This document shows positions 55,620 through 64,000 of a DNA stretch of 64,000 nt, one piece after another. Numbering within the stretch: position 1 is the stretch's first letter; every line of letters begins with the position of its first letter. Source of the stretch: Nereocystis luetkeana (Eukaryota; Sar; Phaeophyceae; Laminariales; Laminariaceae); contig JARUPZ010000018.1 of assembly GCA_031213475.1 (NCBI GenBank), forward strand, positions 8,320,406-8,384,405, given 5' to 3'. The position numbers and the translations under genes are program-made. Below the pieces are notes generated by a model. That model saw only the letters and a program-made list of their open reading frames with translations, did not search any database and had not been told where the DNA came from.

Positions 55620-56200
55620 AAAACAGACGACCGAACGGGAAGCGAAATCAGGGGAGGGGAGGGAAGGGGAGGGGACGGGACGCATTTCAGACCGGGGTGG
55701 TTCGTTTTTTTTTGTCTGTTTTGGTTTCAAGTTTTTTTTTTTTTTTTGTGTGTGTCTTTGTTTTCGTTTGTGTTGGTGCTTACGTTTGTGTTATTGTTCG
55801 TGTTTTTTTTCCCCTCCTGTTTCCGTTTTGTCTTGTTTTGGTCTGGTTTTGTTGTTGCTTGCCGACGGAGACCCGGAGAGGAGAGGGGAGGTAGAGGTGA
55901 GGACACGGGGGGTGAAGCACGCTCTTCGGGTTCAACATTGAATACGTAATGAGGGCTTTCGCTCAGACAGGCAGATGTACATACCCCGCGCGATAAATTT
56001 AACACAACTATATGTATGGCCAGGCAAAGAGATGTCGTATGTCGTGCGCAAAGTCTACAACCCATAGGTCAGAGGCTGAAATGTGGAACAAAAGAGAACT
56101 ACCTGGTACCAAGTAAGTGCTCGACGCGGGAAACAATCTCAGTCCCGCACCGTCTGCTTATTAGGCAGAGGAGGAGCACGAGAGAACGGGGGGGCGTGAG
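55620..56200. other. Intron sequence with T-rich and G-rich runs
   Basis: Part of the 1.6-kb intron. A T-rich block (55700-55850) and AGGGGAGGGG runs; no gene on either strand. Confidence 0.5.
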
Positions 56201-56734
56201 AATGCTAGCCATCACGAAGCTGCCGCCAGTTCATTTGAAAAAACAACCGCTCTGCCGTGCCAAAGTCTACACTGCTGTGCTGCTGTGCTGCTGTGCGTAC
56301 CCTTCTCCCGGGCACGAAACAGAAAGGCGGGACCTCTTTCGAGCAATGCCGCGAAACGCTCGTGTGTACATAGGCTTACCGGACACTTCGAAGTAGAACA
56401 GCATGGGCGTGTACCACGGACACGTTCGTGGTAATATATTGGTCGCGAGTGACAAACGGATGGTGTATACACACGGCTTGTTATTCATATTATTAGTATC
56501 GTTCCAATTGCCGTACTGGCACTGCGCCTATTATTCTGTGCCTGTTTCTTTTCTTCCATCGAGACGCTTTTTGGTCCAGCCTTCTTTGATAGCAAGGGCT
56601 GGGGGTCAGGGAAATAAGCTACCAGGTACTGATGTAGCGTGAGAACATCGTCATCACCATCATATTATTCCTCGCCGAACGCTCCACCGGTGAATCTCGG
56701 GATACAAAGGCCCACGCGCACCGCAAACACCGTG

Positions 56735-57170
56735 CCATACGTACTGTACCATACCACACAATACCATGCCGTACAATACCGTATCGTACTCTACGTACCG
56801 TGTCATATAACCTAATACCATACCCTACCATACCATGCCATACCAAGCCATACCATGTCATACCATGCCATACCCTACCCTACAATAACCCACACCGTAC
56901 CTTACCGTACCATATCGTACCCTACACAGCTACCACATTCCCACCACATCCTACCCTGCCCTACTCTACCATACCATACCATACCGAACCATACATGATA
57001 CCATATGCACCATGACATGTAACACAACCCATACCCATCCCATACCCTACCCGACCGTGTCATACCTAACCATACCGTACCGTACCCTACCCTACCACAA
57101 CCTCACCACACCGTGCCATACCCTACCACAATCCCACCACACCATGCCCTACCCGGCCCTACCGTACCGT
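56735..57170. repeat. (CATAC)n-type pentamer repeat
   Basis: Degenerate TACCA/CATAC words (CCATACCATGCCATACC) reaching the donor of the exon at 57178, so the intron begins in the repeat. Confidence 0.88.
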
Positions 57171-57177
57171 ACCGCAC

Positions 57178-57312
57178 CTCGATAGCAGGCGCCGCGCCCC
57201 CTTCACGACCTCGCCTCCCAAGCTCAGGAAAGCCGCATTGCGCAGGACCGACGGGGGGATGATCTCGTCCGCAACCGCGCGAGCCAGGAACGACGCCACC
57301 AATGTGCGCGCG
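57178..57312 (-). CDS. PDCD4-like MA3-domain protein, first exon seen (end of the upstream MA3 domain)
   Basis: Acceptor CTGCACACGACAG, donor CTATCGAG|GTGCGG, 135 nt from phase 2 to phase 2. It encodes ARTLVASFLARAVADEIIPP, SVLRNAAFLSLGGEVVKGAR. The FLARAVAD..I.P..L motif is the end of the first MA3 domain in PDCD4 (FIARAVGD in the human protein) and in plant MA3 proteins. Exons for the rest of that domain and the N-terminus must lie further right. I could not recognise them between 57313 and 64000, so they may be outside the window or hidden among the repeats. The acceptor has a weak pyrimidine tract. Confidence 0.82.
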
Positions 57313-57404
57313 CTGTCGTGTGCAGCGCAGCAGCGAAAGGTGGGCGGTCACGTAACTAATACGGGACGTGGGAACGGGGATGGGTTGAGGGCAAAGATGT
57401 CATC

Positions 57405-57570
57405 ATAGGAAATCGCGGTTTGACCGCTTTGACTGATCCGACCGCGCCTGCACTAAAATTAGTATATTGAGGAGACCGCGGCTTGACGCCTTGGCTTGAC
57501 CTGACCGCCCCTTCAGTGAAACTAGTATATCAAGATGCTAGGTGACAGCGGTTTGACTCCTGGACTGATC
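57405..57570. repeat. Tandem repeat of about 63 bp, three units
   Basis: Units share CGCGGTTTGAC or GCGGCTTGACG, CTTTGACTGATC or TTGGCTTGACC, and AACTAGTATATCAAGA-type ends. Confidence 0.7.
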
Positions 57571-58124
57571 GCCCTCTGCGTACCAGTTTCTTGCTTTTGC
57601 TTTCGAGGCTGGGCCTCACCGCAGTCGCATGAACATGCTCAACCGCAGGCGGCAGGCGATGCCCTCAAAACTAACCGGGCGGCCCTCCGGAAGGCGCCGC
57701 CGCGCAAAACACCAAGTTTACGATAAGCAAAATGCGTAGATTTCACGAAAAAAAAAAGGAACTGCTTGTGTGTATATATATACATCAACGGATGCAACAA
57801 TCGCACAATCCTTTCTTTACGTACGTATATTACCACTCCACTGTCAAGAATATTTAAGGACCGGTCGTATAATAATAGCAATACACAAACGATTCCTATA
57901 TTTCGTACAACGTGTTATGCACGGACGTGTCCGATGGCAAAACTTGTCTGTGAGAACCAAATGCATCACTGCTTCGACACTATTAATAGGACAATACACC
58001 AGCACGAGTTCGTCAAACTATTCGACAGCAATATGGTTGACACAAACTTGTGTACAGACAAAGAGGCCGACGAATTTTAACCAATACCTGGTACTGTTTC
58101 TCCTAGATTTTGCTTTCATTTTTT

Positions 58125-58402
58125 TCTTTTTCTCCTTCGATTTGTCTACCTTGTTTTTGTTTTCTCTTTGATTTGTCTCTTTTCGTTTCACTATTTCATA
58201 GATTGCGTCTGTCGTGCCTGTCGTATCTAGTATGATGGCATGGCTTTGCATTGCCCACTGCAGTGCACACTGCACACGTGGCAACGTAGTATCTCTGTGG
58301 CGTAGCTTTGTGACCACAGAACTTGTATCTCTTCTAGGATTGAAGAATCGGCACGGACACTGGTTGTGCTGGATGTCGACGGGTAGAAAGAACGGTTTAA
58401 TG
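58125..58402 (-). repeat. Dispersed repeat R1, full copy on minus strand
   Basis: Close reverse-complement match to 9221-9501: GTAGTATCTCTGTGGCGTAG, AGGATTGAAGAATCGGCACG, GGATGTCGACGGGTAGAAAG. Only scattered differences are seen over about 275 bp, so the two copies separated recently. Confidence 0.8.
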
Positions 58403-58520
58403 TAAAGAACACACGCACACGATAGGGTTCGATTTGCCTCAGACTTAGGGGTAGGGTTCTTGATAGTATATTCGTATGGTACACAGCAATGACTCTCAAC
58501 CATGTTTTCCAATAAAATGT

Positions 58521-58674
58521 GTTATTCCCTTCCTTATGTCAAGCTTTCCCTGTGCGGCCACCTACACGGCCACCCTTCCTTCTACAGGACGACCCTATAA
58601 TAGAGATGAGATACCTTTCTATATTTCTTCTCTGTGGCCACACAGTGAAGGTTTCACATAAGGAAGGGAATAAC
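58521..58674. mobile_element. MITE-C (154 bp, about 41-bp terminal inverted repeats)
   Basis: Left GTTATTCCCTTCCTTATGTC through to GTGCGGCCAC; right GTGGCCACACAGTGAAGG through to AAGGAAGGGAATAAC. About 70 bp of core. A single copy, and flanking duplications are not clear. Confidence 0.78.
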
Positions 58675-60150
58675 CGGGCATGTTACGTGGTCCAAATGAA
58701 ATGCCCCCAGGAGGAACATGCCGGTGGTCTCTACGTATATCACAAATACCGTTGCATCGATGCAGCCGACGTTAAAGTATGAGAGCACCCTCAACAGGTA
58801 AGATCCCCTCCGATACACGGCTGTCAGATTTCGTCCCCCCTCAACACGGAATACGCACACTTCGTGAGGTCGCACAAGATCCGTCGTACGAGCGATCGAA
58901 ACATCATAAATACAAAGCGTAATTTATGTACAGCTTGCAAAATATGGCTTTCGACGAATCCTGGATCTCACAGCTAATATATGTATATACAAGGCGCTTC
59001 GCTCCGCGGGCGGCCTACGCCGCCCGCTACGCTCGCTCAGGAAGGAGAAAAGTACACCAAATTAAGCGAAGCGAACAGAGGTCCACGATTGAGTTTAGTT
59101 TTTTGAAGGATCGTAATTGCAAACCGGCGACTTGATAATGCCAAGAGTCCCGCCGCCATGCTTCAGGAAAAAACAGCTCCGACGTCAGCTCGGACGCCAC
59201 ACAATACGCTTCGCGTCGCGGATGTCGTAGGTACGTACATACCCCAGGTAGGGTACTACTGCTGTACTTATTTTCTTATTTTGATACCCTGGTATGCTCT
59301 ACCAGGTATGTCTGTACTCGTATGTACGAAGGAAGCGAAAGCACAGCACGGCACAGCAGCAAAAACAGTGAAAATGAAACCGAAAATTCGGAAAGAAGAA
59401 AAAAATCCCCACCCCCTCTCCTGCAATAATGTTCTGCCTGATTGGAACATCTTACACCCGGTCGAAAAGAAGAAAAGAGAAAAATCGCACAGAAGAGCTT
59501 CTCTCTCAGCCTCGTACGCCGCCCGCCCCTCTCGCGACCACCTCGCCACCCATTCGGTCCGGGTAAAGCTTTATCACTCTCTGCCACAATCAGCCCCGTC
59601 GCCCGCCTCGCGCGAAGCCCGGTGCTCACCGTGGCCGTCGTTCGCCAGCTCGATAACGTTGGTGTTCAAACTGCACAGCTCCCTCTTTCAACTTCAGCGT
59701 GGTCGCAAAAATAAGCACCGCTTGAACATTATCTTGCCATCCCTAACGACCTTTATCACTCGTACATACTCTATCAACAATCACAAACGTAACCCAGACA
59801 AAGCCCGTTCATGCATCCCTCGTGTCTCGAGGCACACGCGACGCCTAGGCACGAAAGCGGCGACCGCGCTCCTTGCAACCCCCCTTCTACCCGCCAGCAC
59901 CCACTGACACCCGCGACGGTGCCGGGCTTTCCCGCGGTGCCGTACTTGGAGTACACGCACGCACATGAAACGAAAGAAGACAAAAGGAAGGACCGAGAGT
60001 GCCAAGAGAATTGGAGAAAAGAAAGAACTGCTGGAAAGGTCCGGCAAGTAATGAAAGGAGGCGGTTTGGAAGTGGGAGCTCTGAGAGGCCAGGGATGTAC
60101 CAACCGAGCACGCTCAGGGGTTGTGATCTAAGTATGTAGTTGTATTGTAT
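58675..60150. other. No gene recognised; one strong hairpin
   Basis: A perfect 9-bp stem with 4-base loop (GCGGGCGGC-CTAC-GCCGCCCGC) at 59006-59027. An open segment CYVVQMKCPQEEHAGG, LYVYHKYRCIDAADVKV (58678-58782) reads like protein but is unidentified. A plus-strand open frame 59158-59907 is Ala/Lys/Arg-rich without a domain. Confidence 0.35.
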
Positions 60151-60154
60151 ACAT

Positions 60155-61505
60155 ATACCGCTGTTTGTGGCAATAGTGCGGGATCATTACTACTACAATA
60201 ATATAAAAGAGGGTATACGGGTAAGTGGATATTGATCCTAAACAGATGTGACGCGGCGATCAATCCAATGCTTGCGGCGTAAACGCAAGAACAAAAAGTT
60301 GCGCGAGGTCGAGGTTGCGACATGATGGTTTGTGACCTGCTGAGTAAAATCCAGCACATACAAATATGTTCCCGCAAAATAAAGGTTTCTTCGCGCTCAC
60401 AGGGTAAAATAGACAGAATATCCCAAGATATTGAGAGTATACTCGCAGTACATACTCCTCGCAGTACACATTCCCGAAATACTGCAAGTGCTTCAAGTAT
60501 TCGAGTTGTCCCCAGCGAAAGTAATTTGCTCCAACTCCCACTCGTCGGACCATCTGTGAGTGATTTGTGCCGAACAATGGGCCTGAGAATTGTCGACACG
60601 GTGCACAGACGGTCGAAGTATACTTCATGCTCCAAGTATTACTGAGCATATTGAAAGTATTTCGGTACTGCGAGTACTCGCAGTACAAACCAACGGACGA
60701 GATACTTGAACTATACTTGCAGTACCCGCATCAGCACAGAACCCCGAGACACATGAAGCACACGCGCAGTATCTGCTGCATGCAGCAGTACAAACCCGAA
60801 ATATTGCGAGTGCACGAAGTACCTGCAGTGTTTTTCGAACGTACTTTGCTTTGAAAGGTTGAAGTATGTACGCGCGCCACACATAAAAGCGCGCCCAAAC
60901 TCCACGGTCTTCCTTGCGTAAAAACACAACAACTTGTATTGTATCATATTGTATCATACCTCGTACGCATAAATATTAATATTAATAGTAGCTCAAAAAA
61001 GCAAGGTGAATGTACTGGTACAGAAAAAGCAAAAAAGGTGAAAATAAAAAGTCGCGAGGATCGTGGGTCCGGAGTCGAACACCGGTGACGCAAACATAAT
61101 CAAGCGCAGGTTGGGTTGTCATCTACGCTACAGCAGTACAACTGCTGTGACGGTAGTTTTTTTCGTAATCTAAAACACATTGCAGGATCTTTTAGAGTAG
61201 CTTGTACAGGTACAACTGCATGTATGTGCAGCAGTACTGCTACTACTGATGTAAAAGGCCATGTTATAAGATACGGCAGCAGAACATACGCGTACTGCAA
61301 CAAAGGAACGCGCACTACTACTGCTGTGCTCTTTCAGCTGCCGCTAGGACCTATGGGTAAGCAGTGTAGGACACACAGCAGTCAGTAACCACTCTTGAGT
61401 ATTTTTGTACGAATGCTGCTGTACACAATGCGCGTACGACCGATTGGTTATGAATGCACACGATCCAGAGATGATCGGTAGGGAGCGAAAAATGCCGGTC
61501 ACACA
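60155..61505. repeat. Long dispersed repeat L, copy 1
   Basis: Shares in order with 62385-64000: GCGGGATCATTACTACTACA / GTGGGATCATCATACTACAA, GGCGTAAACG, GAGGTCGAGGTTG, ACTCGAGTTGTCCCCAGCGA-type words, CAATGGGCCTGAGAATT, ACACATTGCAGGATC, CAACAAAGGAACG and AAAAAATGCCGGTCAC at the end. The middle is rich in GAGTACTCGCAGTAC palindromic words. A tRNA-like T-arm (reversed GGAGTCGAACACCGG, about 61072) lies two thirds along on the minus strand. No terminal repeats or protein found. Confidence 0.8.
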
Positions 61506-62384
61506 CAGCAGCAGGTATGTGTGTGCATAGATAGACCAATAATGCCGACGACAACAACACACATTTCTGCTGTTGTATTGAGAGTGCAGCGCGCATCTGC
61601 CGTATGCGCATAGTATGGCGCCTGCTTCTGCTGTTGGCGCACTGTGCCGAGCACAGCTGGAGCAGTGGCATTGTAGGATCACACACTGGAATACGCAGAA
61701 GAAGCAGCAAGGAAAGAAGTGGTGATACAGGTATACGCCAGCCTGGGTTTGGTCGTGAAAAAGTATGAAAAAAAAAACTGGTACCTGGCAAGGCAGATGG
61801 TGAAATACGGACGGCAGGCCGCGACAAACACAACGAGCCACAGCAATACTGCGCATATGGGTGTGTCGCACACGCACGGCGTGAGGGCGGCAGCGTTGGA
61901 ACGATGGGATCTATCTGTGATTGTTGCGTACCTGGTGTGAGGAAAACAGACACATACACCTGGACAACAATTTACCGATACGTACGTACAAAATAAGGCC
62001 TCTCGTACTGAAACCAGGGAAATTGTCTTATGCACTCCCGCCGGAAAAAAAACTTTGAGCGCCCGCCACGCGCTCCAGAGTGCACGGATCGCGCCCGGAC
62101 CACGATCAATGTGTCCGGCCGGGCTTCCCGTGTCGGCTACTTGGCGTTTTGCCCAAAAGCGCTCGTACGAAGAGATATGTTCGAAAAATAACGAAAATTT
62201 CACAAATATAACTACTAATATACAAGGCTCCCTCCGGGAGGTGCCTAGGGGAGTGGCGCAAGAGCGAAATAATATTCGTTCGTATGAAATCCTGCACACC
62301 TGTTTAGATGTAGTCGCTGTATCCACCCATCATTAACGTGAAGGACACACACGCAAAAAATTTGAGGACAGGCTATACTGTTTG
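61506..62384. other. Spacer between the two copies of repeat L
   Basis: Open frames on the minus strand (up to 215 codons, 61679-62326) and shorter ones on plus show no recognisable domain. No named repeat seen. Confidence 0.4.
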
Positions 62385-64000
62385 CGGAATTAGTGTGGGA
62401 TCATCATACTACAATAATACCATACAACTAGGGTACCGGCAAAAGGAAATTGATCCTGAACAGATGACTCGCGCGATAAGTTCAATGTATGCGGCGTAAA
62501 CGTACACACGAAAGAGTTGCCTGAGGTCGAGGTTGCACAATAATATTTTGTGACCGGCTGAGTAAGATACAGCAAATACAACACATATCCCCCCAAAATA
62601 AATGTTCCTTGGTGCTCCGGGAAACAAAATGTTTCACAGATACATGTTCGAGAACAAATCGTAGTCCGAGTACTGAGAGTATTGGAGTACTGGCGGCCGA
62701 AATATTGCGAGTATAGAGAAGGCCCAAATACAGAGAGTAATGAGAGTATTTTGATTTTGATTTTATTTTTATGAGAGTATGAGCACTACCGAACCCCGAG
62801 AGCACAGGCAAGTACGTACCCGCAGTATCGAAACACTACTCCTCGCAGTGCACAATATCTCAAAATACTGCCACTGCTCCAAGTACTCGAGTTGTCCCCA
62901 GCGAAAGTAATTTGATTCAACTCCTACTCGTGGGACTATCTGGGAGTGTTTGTGCCGAACAATGGGCCTGAGAATTTGTCGACCCAGTGCACAGACGGTC
63001 GAAGTATACGTCATACTCCAAGTATATACTGGGCACATTGAGGGTATCTCGGAATTTACTGCGAGTACTCGCAGAAGCAGTAACAATACGAACGCTACCA
63101 ACGAACGAAATACTGCTACAAGACTATAGTACTCGAAGTACCCGTGGTACAGAACCCCGAGATACTTGTAGCACAACAGGCAGTATCCACGACAGCAGCA
63201 GCAGCGAGAGCCCCGAATCAGTGCGAGCCTGAAAGTATACGCAGCAGTATCTCAAGTAGCAGTATAGAACCTCAAAATACTGCGAGTACTCGCAGTATTA
63301 GAGAGTACAAAACCCCCGAAATACTGCGAGTGGAGTGTAGGAAGTACCTACAGCAGCATTTTCAAACATACTTTGCTTTACTCCGAAGTATTGGGAGTAG
63401 CTGTGAAATGTTGAGGTATGAACGCACGCCACACGTAAGCGCGCCCAAACTCTTTGCCTTGGGTCAAAACACACAATTTGTATTATATCATACCTTCAGA
63501 AAAGCAAGGTGGATGTGCTGGTACAAAGGAAATCCGAAGTGCAAAAAAAAAAAAAACACGGATGCTGCGAGTCGAACCTCCGAAACACGTGCTTGATCGA
63601 CAGCAGTAGTATGACACCTACGCTAGAGCAGTGCTCGCACAGCTTGCACGTCGTGTTTTTTACGCAATCCAGAACACATTGCAGGATCTCCTACAGCAGT
63701 AGAGTAGCTGGTACAGGTACCACTGCGTCTACAACAGTACTGCTGTAAAATGCCATGTTGTCTGATACCTGTACGACAGCAGAAGATACGCGTGCTGCGA
63801 CAAAGGAACGTACGTGTACTGATCCCCTTTCAGCTGGCTCTAAGATCTATCGGCACACTGCAGCCACTAACTACTATCAGTATGTTTTGTACCGACGCTG
63901 CTGTATGTACACGATGCTTGTACGAACGATTTGTTTTTGTTGTACTCGAGTCGACGAACATATCGGGGACGATCGGTACCGAGCAAAAAATGCCGGTCAC
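62385..64000. repeat. Long dispersed repeat L, copy 2 (runs to window end)
   Basis: Direct-orientation copy of 60155-61505, about 2.2-2.5 kb downstream and somewhat longer through extra GTACTCGCAGTA-type words (62640-63400). The tRNA-like T-arm recurs (GCGAGTCGAACCTCCG, about 63567). The last bases ATGCCGGTCAC equal the end of copy 1, so the unit may end at or continue beyond the window. Confidence 0.78.

Noticed and set aside
59640-59950. Short minus-strand splice-flanked pieces (for example a GTAGKPGTVA peptide) as N-terminal exons of the MA3 gene
   Set aside because: A faint likeness to the Gly/Lys-rich segment of PDCD4, but too short and phases could not be linked to the exon at 57312.

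Overview
The window is nuclear DNA of an intron-rich eukaryote. Exons carry ordinary GT-AG borders (one intron looks GC-AG), introns run from 0.6 to about 9 kb, and more than half of the sequence is small interspersed repeats and tandem repeats. A stramenopile, perhaps a brown alga, is my best guess from the intron style, the Thr/Pro/Ser-rich secreted glycoprotein and the LINE family. That is an inference; no marker gene proves it. No RNA gene I would call functional was seen.

Three host genes are visible. (1) 394-1923, plus strand: three exons of a P4-type phospholipid-flippase ATPase. It enters from beyond the left edge and runs into a 100-N assembly gap at 1928-2027; the rest is not seen. 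(2) 20209-7561, minus strand: a three-exon model for a secreted protein with a signal peptide, an eight-cysteine domain, a mucin-like Thr/Pro/Ser region and a hydrophobic GPI-type tail. All splice phases agree and the total is exactly 555 codons including the stop. Its introns of about 9.0 kb and 2.0 kb hold many repeats. (3) 57312-51895, minus strand: the last five exons of a PDCD4-like MA3-domain protein (an eIF4A-binding translation regulator family), with a different tandem repeat in each of its four introns.

The rest is mobile and repeat DNA. 21-35 kb and 38.5-51 kb are a nested pile of tRNA-derived SINEs (three families), a piggyBac-type MITE with TTAA ends (about 15 copies), a second MITE with TA target duplications (about 12 copies, including three nested at one site), and several unclassified dispersed repeats. 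One degraded LINE (35271-38560, minus) carries reverse transcriptase and a zinc-finger/endonuclease-like C-terminus. 60.15-64 kb holds two direct copies of a long unclassified repeat. Tandem arrays include a roughly 1-kb TAG microsatellite, a 161-bp higher-order satellite and a roughly 76-bp satellite inside an intron of the MA3 gene.

The most interesting signal is a 9-bp palindrome, TACCWGGTA, scattered dozens of times. In repeat copies with undisturbed sister copies it appears as an exact insertion of CCWGG plus a duplicated TA. A similar TATTAATA insertion is seen in a SINE, and its inner bases match the ends of the TA-targeting MITE. Both look like excision scars of TA-specific DNA transposons.
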